Below, one piece after another: positions 36,601-44,353 of a DNA stretch of 64,000 nt (position 1 is the first letter of the stretch; every line of letters begins with the position of its first letter). The position numbers and the translations under genes were made by a program. This stretch comes from Phocaeicola_A sp964444735 (GTDB lineage: Bacteria; Bacteroidota; Bacteroidia; Bacteroidales; Bacteroidaceae): positions 52,919 to 116,918 of the forward strand of contig CAYUIJ010000001.1 of NCBI GenBank assembly GCA_964444735.1, given 5' to 3'. Below the pieces are notes generated by a model. That model ran no database searches, was not told the origin of the DNA, and was given only the letters and a program-made list of their open reading frames with translations.

Positions 36601-36902
36601 CTTCAAACGACTTCCCGGCCGCGAACGCGAACAGAAGCCTGGAGCAGAATACCGGATATTATGCCCTGCGTTATGTAGACGGCTCTTTCCTGAAGATAAA
36701 GAACATCACTTTAGGCTATACGTTGCCGAAAAGCCTGATCAATAAGGCCGGAATGGAAAAATGCCGTTTCTACGCCACCATTACCAACCCGTTTGTCTTT
36801 GCGAAGAGCCACCTGCTGGAAGATTATGATCCGGAAATGAACGGCTCCCTGGAATATCCATTGACAAAGCAGCTGGTTTTTGGCGTTAATATAACATTCT
36901 GA
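33657..36902 (+). CDS. SusC-family TonB-dependent transporter with poly-G tract, currently in frame (ON)
   Basis: 1081 residues: signal peptide (hydrophobic core FFVWGLCVALCSLPAAS, about 22-38), then Gly43-Gly44 encoded by the G9 run, carboxypeptidase-D-like domain (about 56-130, GQVLDENGEPMIGVSVLVKG), EVVVIGYG (136-143), plug, and barrel ending NITF. The tract lies just past the signal peptide cleavage region. With 8 G the frame would end at once at TAA; with 10 G it would stop about 20 codons later. A second ATG at 33663 aligns better with the start of the paralogue at 39252 and may be the true start. It pairs with SusD at 36931. Confidence 0.95.
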   Translation: MKMKNNEKARDCAEAGYRGRSFFVWGLCVALCSLPAASETVRGGVKNVCSQEISQTRTVSGQVLDENGEPMIGVSVLVKGTTTGAITDFDGNFRLNAPEGAEELHVTYMGYKAQDVRITPEPMVIKMEPDNQLLDEVVVIGYGTMKKRDLTGSITSVKSEDIVLNPASNPMQALQGKVAGLDITKESGQAGAGVKMQLRGTRSFTASGNPTFIIDGMPGDYATLNPNDIESIEVLKDASSTAIYGSSGANGVVLITTKSGKAGKAIVNFNAYIGFNGWAQTPSMRSGESYIQTLRDASVGAADGRWSSPADDKNLFTTESEWNAHQNGQYIDWVDALLQTAVTQNYSVSVSGGNENTKAYFSLNFSDEEGQFVQDSYKVYSSKLRIDHKINNWLKAGVDSQISYVHQNKADSDLMDLMMADPLGTLYNEDGSVNPKPAADPASSIYNYLLNDNKEVYRNQAQNLKLYFNPYVEISPVKGLTLISRIGASLAYSRANTFTGEGSVQWYRNGQTPQGVRAEVRDSRSYNYKWENILTYNFQIAQKHDFTVTAVTTWNHDQSDVEYLYQTGVSDNKFLWHNILDGNQATSGSTSYEMSKGMGYIGRLSYSYMGRYLFSASVRHDGSSRLADGNRWDTFPAVSAGWRISDEKFMEGTKGWLDNLKIRVGYGVTGTAGINPYSSAASLDTKYVDMALGGVHTPVSVYSQNIPNYSLGWEKSYNMNIGVDAAFLDSRIDVSMDYYDTKTKDVIWQKALPVTNGAWGTDGGTSSNYMMNVNMCETRNKGFEMTLNTRNIVTRDFTWNSTLTFNYNKEKITKLAGSDSDVVSNGEGGLALALGEAVNSYYHYKLDGIWQKGEETDASVFNAAPGDIKIYIPGMVKEADGRFYKIDKETGAPVADESGNTVYYTPDNPYTPSDADYQILGHNSPDWTLGFQNNFTYKNFDLGVFVYARYGQMFPYDMLTSYDPTGKRNFPKYFNYWTPDNPSNDFPAANANRSLEQNTGYYALRYVDGSFLKIKNITLGYTLPKSLINKAGMEKCRFYATITNPFVFAKSHLLEDYDPEMNGSLEYPLTKQLVFGVNITF
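33781..33789 (+). repeat. Poly-G tract (9 G) in SusC 5' coding region
   Basis: C, nine G, then TAAAA, 124 nt after the ATG. It reads CGG GGG GGG GTA, so the frame is open at this length. Confidence 0.95.
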
Positions 36903-36930
36903 TTCATTTAATGAAAAAAATATTACAGAA

Positions 36931-38967
36931 ATGAAAAAATTCCATATATATAAGTACGCGGTTGCCGCTTTGGCTTCGGTTTCGGTTGTGTCCTGCTCAT
37001 TGGATGAATACAATCCGAGTCAGAAAACGATAGATGAGGCATTGTCTTCTTTTGAGGGATTCAAAGGGCTGGAGTCGTACTGCTATTCTTCGCTTTACGG
37101 GCAGCTGTACAGCGTGTATGACTTATTTTCCGTCGCCGAGGGCGGGACTGACTGCTGGCTGACACCCTCGGGCAATACGGATTATGCAAGGCAGGTGATA
37201 TATTATGAGGGCCTGGCTACAAACACCAACGCGACAAACAAACTGTTCGGACAGATATATTCGATGATTTTGAACTGTAATGACGTTATCGGCCGTGCGG
37301 AAAGCGTGACCGACGGCAATGCCGCCGATGTCACCACACTGGTTGCCGAGGCCCGTTGTCTGCGTGCGTTCTATTATTCACTGGCGGTAGGGTATTACGG
37401 AAATGTGACGCTTACCTTCAAGACTATGAAAGAAGTGGAGGAACAGCCTGTGACAACTGCCGCGCGCAATACGGTAGAGGAGATTTATACCCAGATTGTG
37501 GAGGATCTGAAATTCGCCGCGGATAATTTGCAGGATACCCCTTATGAGGGCAACCGCGCCCGTGTTACCCGCAAGACGGCGCTTGGCCTTCTGGCCCGTG
37601 TATACGCGCAGGGCGGAGGCGAGTACGGCCTGAGTGAAAACGGCGTGTCATACTGGGAACGCGCACGGGAGGTAGCGGAAGACATGATAGGGCAATACGG
37701 ATCCGAGTGCCTTTATGATGATGTTTCCGACGTATGGGCTCCGAAAAACAACCGTAACAACAAGGAGGCCCTGTTTATCGCGGCGGGTCCTAATGTGACG
37801 AATCTGGAAACATGGAACGCGAGTAACCAGGGCAACAATGTATTCGGCTATGTGTTCCCCAAACCCAATACGCTGGCAATCTATCCGACTCCGGACAACC
37901 AGAATTACTGGTACGGACGTACAAACAACAACACGCTGGCCCCTTCAAAATATCTGCTGGATGTGTTTGACGCGGATCATGACAAGCGCTGGGAAGAGAC
38001 CTTTACCACCGCTTTCGTGCAGTTCTCGGCAGTCCAGACGGGCGGCAGCTATCTGTATACGAAGAGTCAGGTTATGGATGACGAATCGCAGCCGGTGGTG
38101 GGAGAAAAACACGGAATAAACGACAATATAAGCTCGTTTACTCAGCTGACCAAGAAGATAATTGAGGACTACGGACTGGATCCTCGCTTCCATAACGAGA
38201 AAATTTATCCTTACGGCGACTTGGCCTATGCATACTATGACGGGACGTGGGCCTATAGGCTTACGGCCAAGGTATGGCCCAAGGGCGATCATTCGGGTGA
38301 TCCCTCTCACCTGACAGAGGTAAAGAACCCGTATGTAATTCCTTATCCTGTTGCCGAGGATGACGACCGTATCTGCTTTTACTTGTCAAAAGAGCCTATG
38401 TCGGCGGAAGAAAAAGCCCGGCGCAGATATTACGTAATCAATATTGATGATATGTTTGAGAACGGGGAGTATCGTACAAAGGATATCAAGGCGACCAATG
38501 ACAGGGAAATGTATCCGGGGTTCAATAAGTTCAACTGGTTGTATGAGGATTCCTACACCAGCAATCTGCAGCGTAAGACAGGCGATGTGTTTATCATGCG
38601 CATGGCGGAGGTTTACCTGATTGCGGCTGAGGCCAACCAGCAGTTAGGCAACGGCGCGAAGGCGGCCGAATATCTGAACGTTTTGAAAAAACGCGCGGCG
38701 CGTGACGACAGCTCATACGAGGCCATGAAGCTCTCTGAGGCGGATCAGGATGACGTAATGGACGAATATGCGCGTGAGCTTTGCGGCGAATACCAGCGCT
38801 GGCTGGTTATGAAGCGCCATAAGGATACGTTCAAGCAGCGTCTGCAGCAATGCAATCCCCGCGCGTACAGGAACTTTGACGAGAGCAAGCATTACCTGCG
38901 TCCTATTTCGTTCAACTTCCTGAGTCAGATTGACAATGCGGACGAATACGGGACAAACGGCTATTGA
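36931..38967 (+). CDS. SusD/RagB-family glycan-binding lipoprotein
   Basis: 678 residues with lipobox VVSC (Cys22). Family landmarks are VAEGGTDCW, LVAEARCLRAFYYSLAVGYYGNV (about 146-168), and the C-terminal MRMAEVYLIAAEANQQLG and YARELCGEYQRW. It resembles the SusD at 42353 (shared EGGTDxW and LDEYxPS openings) more than the one at 31161, which suggests that this pair and the third arose by duplication. It lies 28 nt after its SusC. Confidence 0.93.
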   Translation: MKKFHIYKYAVAALASVSVVSCSLDEYNPSQKTIDEALSSFEGFKGLESYCYSSLYGQLYSVYDLFSVAEGGTDCWLTPSGNTDYARQVIYYEGLATNTNATNKLFGQIYSMILNCNDVIGRAESVTDGNAADVTTLVAEARCLRAFYYSLAVGYYGNVTLTFKTMKEVEEQPVTTAARNTVEEIYTQIVEDLKFAADNLQDTPYEGNRARVTRKTALGLLARVYAQGGGEYGLSENGVSYWERAREVAEDMIGQYGSECLYDDVSDVWAPKNNRNNKEALFIAAGPNVTNLETWNASNQGNNVFGYVFPKPNTLAIYPTPDNQNYWYGRTNNNTLAPSKYLLDVFDADHDKRWEETFTTAFVQFSAVQTGGSYLYTKSQVMDDESQPVVGEKHGINDNISSFTQLTKKIIEDYGLDPRFHNEKIYPYGDLAYAYYDGTWAYRLTAKVWPKGDHSGDPSHLTEVKNPYVIPYPVAEDDDRICFYLSKEPMSAEEKARRRYYVINIDDMFENGEYRTKDIKATNDREMYPGFNKFNWLYEDSYTSNLQRKTGDVFIMRMAEVYLIAAEANQQLGNGAKAAEYLNVLKKRAARDDSSYEAMKLSEADQDDVMDEYARELCGEYQRWLVMKRHKDTFKQRLQQCNPRAYRNFDESKHYLRPISFNFLSQIDNADEYGTNGY

Positions 38968-39001
38968 CGGAGAGGCCGGGCGGCCGCTTCGCTGATATAC
39001 G

Positions 39002-39042
39002 GATTCCGTGCCGGGCGCCGTGCCCCGCACGGAATCTTTTTT
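39002..39042 (+). terminator. Terminator after the second SusC/SusD operon
   Basis: GATTCCGTGC / GCACGGAATC stem (10 bp, 15-nt loop) followed by TTTTTT. Confidence 0.88.
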
Positions 39043-39211
39043 GTCATGATTCCGCTCACGAAGCCCCCCTGACGGGGCTGTATTCAGGAATGCATCCGTG
39101 AGACGGTCCTGTTTTCCCGGTACAGGCATGGGAGGCCGAAAGGCGGGGATGACAGGGGAAAACATGTTATTAAACATATATGCGGGAGGTACATCCAAAT
39201 AAAAAAACGCC

Positions 39212-39219
39212 TAAATTTG
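39212..39219 (+). promoter_or_regulatory. -7 promoter box of the third SusC/SusD operon
   Basis: TAAATTTG matches TAnnTTTG, 33 nt upstream of the ATG; TTAACC follows at 39237-39242. The -33 region is A-rich without TTTG. Confidence 0.55.
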
Positions 39220-39251
39220 CGCCGCATTTTTAATTATTAACCTTATAAAAC

Positions 39252-42200
39252 ATGAAAAGAAAGAAAGACAAAGTGCCAGGGAGCACGAATTTCCGTTATG
39301 CCCGGCCGTTCCTTACGGTAGGGCTGGCATTGGCTTTCTCTCTTCCGGCAGGAGCCGAAAGCATGCTGTCGGGGGGGGGTAATCCGGCCGGTTATCAGCA
39401 GGCAGACCAGCAGAGGACCGTATCGGGCCAGGTGACGGACGAGAAAGGGGAGCCCATGATTGGCGTTTCCGTACTGGTAAAGGGGACCAAGACGGGCGCC
39501 ATTACAGATTTCAACGGTAATTTCAAGATTGACGTTCCGGCGGGAGCGCGGGAATTCCAGGTTACCTACATGGGATACAAGCCGCAGACCGTGAGAATAA
39601 CGGGCGGCAATATGGTGATAAGCATGGAGCCGGACAACCAGCTGCTGGACGAGGTGGTAGTGGTGGGCTACGGAACCGTCAAGAAACGGGATCTGACGGG
39701 TTCTGTATCTTCCGTGAGAAGCGAGGACATAGCGCGCGTGCCTACCGGTAATGTGATAGAGGCCATACAGGGCCAGGTGGCCGGTCTGGATATCACGCGT
39801 ACGAGCGGTGACGCGAGCGCGGCGTTGAACATGACCCTGCGCGGGACCCGTTCCATAAACGGCAGCAACACCCCGCTGTTTATCATTGACGGCATGGAGG
39901 GCTCGTATGACGAGCTGAACCCTAACGACATAGCATCGGTGGAGATTCTGAAAGACGCCTCCTCCACGGCCGTTTACGGAGCCGCGGGAGCGAACGGCGT
40001 AATCATAATAACCACGAAGTCACCGAGGAAAGACAGGTTCTCGATAAACCTCGACGCGTATTACGGATGGAACGTGATTTCAGACTTTCCTGAAGTAAAC
40101 AGGGGCCAGGACTACATCAACCTCCGCAGGGAAGCCAAGCGCACGGCGGGAGAGTGGAACGGCCCGGAGGATGACGCCACCCTGTTCCCAAGCAATATAC
40201 AGCAGTATATCGACAACGGCCAGTGGGTAGACAGGTTCGACCTGCTTTCACGGACGGGAACAACCGAGAGCTACAATCTGAGCACCTCCTATTCCAATGA
40301 CAGGATGACCTCCTATTTCTCATTGGGATATTACGAACTGGAGGGAATCATGAAAGGCGACGGGCTGAAACGCTATTCGGCGCGGGCCAAGATCGACTTC
40401 AAGGCGAATGACATCGTGAAGTACGGGCTGAACCTGTATGCGATGTATTCTGACAATGACCAGCGTTACAGCCGTATATGGAACCGTATTATCCAGATGC
40501 CGCCTGTAGGGGAGCCGTATGACGAGAACGGCAACCTTACAGACTACCCGATACAGGGCAGCGGCAGCGACATAAACCCGCTGGCCGATACGGGCGAAGG
40601 GCAGTATGCCAACAATATAAAGACACTGAGCCTCTCTCCGCAGGTCTATGTGGAGCTGACCCCTCTCAAGGGGCTTTCATTCAAGAGCGTGCTGGGAGGG
40701 TATTTCCGGAATGTAAAGCAGGCGGAATATACCGGTACCAATTCTTATCAGGGCCTTGAAGCCGGACTGGTTCAGGCGACAATCCCGAACACGCTGACCT
40801 ATAACTACAAGTGGCAGAACATACTGACATACAACTTCAAGATCAACGAGGACCATGACTTTACCCTGACCGGCGTGACGGAATGGGCAAAGGACCGCAA
40901 GGAGGAAGTGACGGCTACGGCAAACGGGTTTGACACCAACTCTTACCTGTATCACAATCTGGGCGCGAGTACGGGAACCCCCCAAGTATCATCGAGCTAT
41001 GTGGGGAGCCAGAAAATGTCGTACGTGGCGCGTGTGAACTACAGCTACAAGGGACGCTACCTGCTGACTCTGAGCAGCCGCTGGGACGGATCGTCCATTA
41101 TGGCCGACGGGAACAAATGGGACGTTTTCCCGGCAGGAGCCATCGCATGGCGCGTGAGCGACGAGGCTTTTATGAGCGGCGTGAAAGCCGTTTCGAACCT
41201 GAAGCTGCGTGCGAGCTACGGTGTTACCGGCAACTCAGGCGCCGCCGAATATGCCACACTGGACAAAAGCCGTACAGGAATTTTCGGCTTTCAGGACACT
41301 CCTGCCCCGTACAGCGGATATTCTCTGACCAAGGCCAACAAGGATCTGGGATGGGAAAAGAGCTATATGACCGACCTGGGCTTTGACCTCGGCCTGTTCA
41401 ATGACAGACTGAACATCGTGTTTGACTGGTACCGGACAAACACCAAAGACATACTCTACTCGTTAAGCCTGCCGTACGCGACGGGAGGTTACGGATCTTC
41501 TCCGTTCAACATCTGGGCGAATGTGGGTGAGACCCGGAATACGGGTGTGGAGCTGAACATTACAAGCCATAATTTCACGGGGCCGAAGTTTAACTGGAGC
41601 ACCACCCTTACTTTCTCCACGAACAAGGAAAAGGTAGTGAAGACCACCAGTGACGGGCCTCTTCAATACGGAGACTATTACCTGATTCCGGGCGAGCCCC
41701 TCAAGACGTATTACGGATTCAAGTATGCCGGAATATGGGGAACCGCCGAAGAGGCGGAAGCCGCCAAATACAGCCAGTATCCGGGGCAGGTGCACATTGC
41801 GGAAAAAGGGGAGCCTAACTATACGCTGAACTCGGACGACTACTATGTATTGGGAAATGCCGACCCGAAGTGGTCAGGAAGCCTGCTGAACAACTTCTCA
41901 TACAAGAACTTCGACCTGAGCGTATTGCTGATAGCCCGCTGGGACTGGACCATTAATTACGGCCTGACCGGATGGTACCGCGCCAACGGCCTGTCTCCTT
42001 CTCCCACCGTGTGTGACTACTGGACTCCTGAAAACCAGAACGCGCGCTATCCGCGCCCGGATTCGCGCATAGACAACGGCCAGGATCCTTATCAGCAATG
42101 GGCCAACTATTTTGACGGATCCTATTTGAAGATAAAGACCATTTCCTTAGGGTATACACTGCCTAAAAAATGGCTGGGCAACCTGAAGATTGACAGGCTG

Positions 42201-42341
42201 CGCGTATACTTTACCGCGAACAATCCCTTTATTTTCACAAAATGTGACTATCTGAAAGACTATGACCCTGAAAAGGGAGGTGACGATGATGACACTCCAT
42301 TGTCAAAGCAATATGTATTTGGTGTTAATATCTCATTCTAA
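39252..42341 (+). CDS. SusC-family TonB-dependent transporter with poly-G tract, currently in frame (ON)
   Basis: 1029 residues: signal peptide (FLTVGLALAFSLPAGA, about 20-35), Gly41-43 from the G9 run, carboxypeptidase-D-like domain (about 55-125), EVVVVGYG (134-141), plug and barrel ending NISF. The tract is read TCG GGG GGG GGT AAT. With 10 G the next codon is TAA; with 8 G a TGA closes the frame within about 20 codons. The plug region is similar to that of the 33657 paralogue (KRDLTGS, LKDASSTAVYGA), but the barrels differ. It is paired with SusD at 42353. Confidence 0.95.
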   Translation: MKRKKDKVPGSTNFRYARPFLTVGLALAFSLPAGAESMLSGGGNPAGYQQADQQRTVSGQVTDEKGEPMIGVSVLVKGTKTGAITDFNGNFKIDVPAGAREFQVTYMGYKPQTVRITGGNMVISMEPDNQLLDEVVVVGYGTVKKRDLTGSVSSVRSEDIARVPTGNVIEAIQGQVAGLDITRTSGDASAALNMTLRGTRSINGSNTPLFIIDGMEGSYDELNPNDIASVEILKDASSTAVYGAAGANGVIIITTKSPRKDRFSINLDAYYGWNVISDFPEVNRGQDYINLRREAKRTAGEWNGPEDDATLFPSNIQQYIDNGQWVDRFDLLSRTGTTESYNLSTSYSNDRMTSYFSLGYYELEGIMKGDGLKRYSARAKIDFKANDIVKYGLNLYAMYSDNDQRYSRIWNRIIQMPPVGEPYDENGNLTDYPIQGSGSDINPLADTGEGQYANNIKTLSLSPQVYVELTPLKGLSFKSVLGGYFRNVKQAEYTGTNSYQGLEAGLVQATIPNTLTYNYKWQNILTYNFKINEDHDFTLTGVTEWAKDRKEEVTATANGFDTNSYLYHNLGASTGTPQVSSSYVGSQKMSYVARVNYSYKGRYLLTLSSRWDGSSIMADGNKWDVFPAGAIAWRVSDEAFMSGVKAVSNLKLRASYGVTGNSGAAEYATLDKSRTGIFGFQDTPAPYSGYSLTKANKDLGWEKSYMTDLGFDLGLFNDRLNIVFDWYRTNTKDILYSLSLPYATGGYGSSPFNIWANVGETRNTGVELNITSHNFTGPKFNWSTTLTFSTNKEKVVKTTSDGPLQYGDYYLIPGEPLKTYYGFKYAGIWGTAEEAEAAKYSQYPGQVHIAEKGEPNYTLNSDDYYVLGNADPKWSGSLLNNFSYKNFDLSVLLIARWDWTINYGLTGWYRANGLSPSPTVCDYWTPENQNARYPRPDSRIDNGQDPYQQWANYFDGSYLKIKTISLGYTLPKKWLGNLKIDRLRVYFTANNPFIFTKCDYLKDYDPEKGGDDDDTPLSKQYVFGVNISF
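39371..39379 (+). repeat. Poly-G tract (9 G) in SusC 5' coding region
   Basis: C, nine G, then TAATC, 119 nt after the ATG; in frame at this length. Confidence 0.95.
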
Positions 42342-42352
42342 AAACAAGACAA

Positions 42353-44176
42353 ATGAAAAAACATAGATTCTTTTCTCTATCATTGATAGCGGTCATGGTG
42401 CTCGCTTACGGCTGTAGTCTGGAAGAATATGACCCTTCTGAAAATCCTACGGATATAGAATGGTCTACCGCCGAGGGGTATAAGAAAAAAGTGAATGACT
42501 GCTATTTTGACCTGATCCGCATTGTTTACGGCCAGGCGGAAGACACCTATCTGACATGCGCGGAGGGAGGCACCGATATATGGCAGGACACAAACCCCAG
42601 CGGAGGCAACGGGAACTGGAGCAAAATGCTCCGCTATGAAGACTTTGGCGCCGCAAACGGAATGCTTAACGAGGGATATTCGGGCTTTTACGGAGTATTG
42701 AGCGCGTGCAACGCCGCCGTATACTATGCCGACAAGGTGACGGGGCTAAGCGAGGAAGAACTGAACGCCCTGCTTGCCGAGGCCCGTTTTATCCGCGCGC
42801 ATGCCCTGTATAACATAGTAGAGCAGTGGGGAGGCAAATATCTGCCTCTGGAACCTGTGGAAAGCCAGGTTTCGGTTCTGCCGTGCAGCTCCGTAAACGA
42901 CTTCTACAAGGTGATACTGGATGACCTGGACTTCGCGCGGCAGTATCTGCCCGTCAGCCAGGATCCGAGAGGCCGCGTGACGCGTGCCGCCGCCTGGCAC
43001 CTGTACGCGAAAGCCTGTCTGACCTATTCCACTTATACCGATGGTCTGGGAAACGTCACCCCGCTGAGCGAGAGCGAGAGCAGGGACTATCTGGGAAAGG
43101 CCAAGGAGGCCGCCGATTATCTGATAGACCATGCGGGCGAGCTGGGAGTGAGGCTGTATGACGACATTGAGGAGGTGTTTGACGAGAATAACAATAAAAC
43201 GAACGAGGAGGCCTTGTTTGTGGTCACCCACTCCACAATTGAGGCGTACAATCCCAGAGGACAGTATTACAACCGTGTATGGAAACATGCGGAGGCGTAC
43301 AACAACAATCCCGACGGAATCTATCTGGACGGAATGACTCCCAGCTATGAAACGGAAGTCAACGGCTACTCTGTCCCCAAGCTTGCCAAAGGCAACTGCT
43401 ATATGGAGCCCAGCAAGTACATGCTTGATCTGTATACCGAGAAAGACGGACGCTACGAGGCTTTCTTCAAGGATACCTATTATGTGAACGTATCCAACAT
43501 GGATGGCGGCAAGGGAACGGCATATACGTGGAGCGAGAGCGATGCGGATCATTACGGGCTGGCCAAAACCCGTGTGGGAAACGCGGCCTTTAACATAACC
43601 TTGGGCGACACCGCGGTCTATATCTCACGCAAAACGTATTCGCAGGCCGAAAGGGATGCCTGCCCCTACGCGATCTATAACATAGCAGACAACTATGCCG
43701 ATCTCAAAAATCCCAAGAAGTTTTTCCCGAGTCTGAAAAAGGCCGACTGTCCGATCCTGTATGCCGGAACAAACGCCAGCAAGCCTTTTTCCGCCGCAGA
43801 CTGCATTGTGTATCGTCTGGGAGAGACCTACCTGCTGGCTGCCGAGGCAGACTGGCGGCTCGGTGACAACGAGGGCGCGAAAGACCGCCTGAACACGCTG
43901 CGCAACAGAGCCTGCAAAGGCCATGATCACAGCATGGACATTACGGCCGCCGATGTGAGTCAGGATTTTCTGCTGGATGAGTACGCGCGTGAGATGATAG
44001 GGGAGTGGAACAGGTGGATGACCCTGAAAAGATTCCGCGCCTTTGAGACCCGACTGCCTAAGGGCAACCCGCAGATAGAGAAGTTCAACGGAGAAATCCA
44101 TTATCTGCGTCCTATCCCCACAGCCGAGATACTTCTGATAGAAAACCAGCAGGAATATCAGAACCCGGGATATTAA
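42353..44176 (+). CDS. SusD/RagB-family glycan-binding lipoprotein
   Basis: 607 residues with lipobox AYGC (Cys21). Landmarks are CAEGGTDIW, LLAEARFIRAHALYNIVEQWGG (about 139-160), YRLGETYLLAAEADWRLG and YAREMIGEWNRWMTLKRF. It lies 11 nt after its SusC partner and ends at a strong terminator. Confidence 0.93.
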   Translation: MKKHRFFSLSLIAVMVLAYGCSLEEYDPSENPTDIEWSTAEGYKKKVNDCYFDLIRIVYGQAEDTYLTCAEGGTDIWQDTNPSGGNGNWSKMLRYEDFGAANGMLNEGYSGFYGVLSACNAAVYYADKVTGLSEEELNALLAEARFIRAHALYNIVEQWGGKYLPLEPVESQVSVLPCSSVNDFYKVILDDLDFARQYLPVSQDPRGRVTRAAAWHLYAKACLTYSTYTDGLGNVTPLSESESRDYLGKAKEAADYLIDHAGELGVRLYDDIEEVFDENNNKTNEEALFVVTHSTIEAYNPRGQYYNRVWKHAEAYNNNPDGIYLDGMTPSYETEVNGYSVPKLAKGNCYMEPSKYMLDLYTEKDGRYEAFFKDTYYVNVSNMDGGKGTAYTWSESDADHYGLAKTRVGNAAFNITLGDTAVYISRKTYSQAERDACPYAIYNIADNYADLKNPKKFFPSLKKADCPILYAGTNASKPFSAADCIVYRLGETYLLAAEADWRLGDNEGAKDRLNTLRNRACKGHDHSMDITAADVSQDFLLDEYAREMIGEWNRWMTLKRFRAFETRLPKGNPQIEKFNGEIHYLRPIPTAEILLIENQQEYQNPGY

Positions 44177-44206
44177 ACGCAAGTTCATAGCCTGCATATA
44201 TTTGCA

Positions 44207-44264
44207 AATTCATAGCCTGTAAGGGGGAGTGCATGCTCCCCCGCAGGTTATGAATTGTTTTTTT
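44207..44264 (+). terminator. Terminator after the third SusC/SusD operon
   Basis: Long imperfect hairpin: AATTCATAgCCTG pairs with CAGGtTATGAATT and the inner GGGGGAG with CTCCCCC, followed by T7. The left arm element TTCATAGCCTG is also present as a direct repeat 25 nt upstream (44184-44194), possibly a replication slip. Confidence 0.88.
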
Positions 44265-44285
44265 GTGCGGGCGGCCTTTATTCTT

Positions 44286-44329
44286 AAAAAAACGCCGCGT
44301 AGCGGACAGGAGTGTCCGCTGCGCGGCGT
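44286..44329 (-). terminator. Terminator of the acyl-CoA dehydrogenase gene
   Basis: Very stable 17-bp stem (44292-44308 with 44313-44329, one G-U pair, GGAG loop). The A7 on its left becomes a T-run on the minus strand. It lies 24 nt past the stop codon. Confidence 0.9.
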
Positions 44330-44353
44330 GTGCGTTTGTCATGTCCGTCATTC

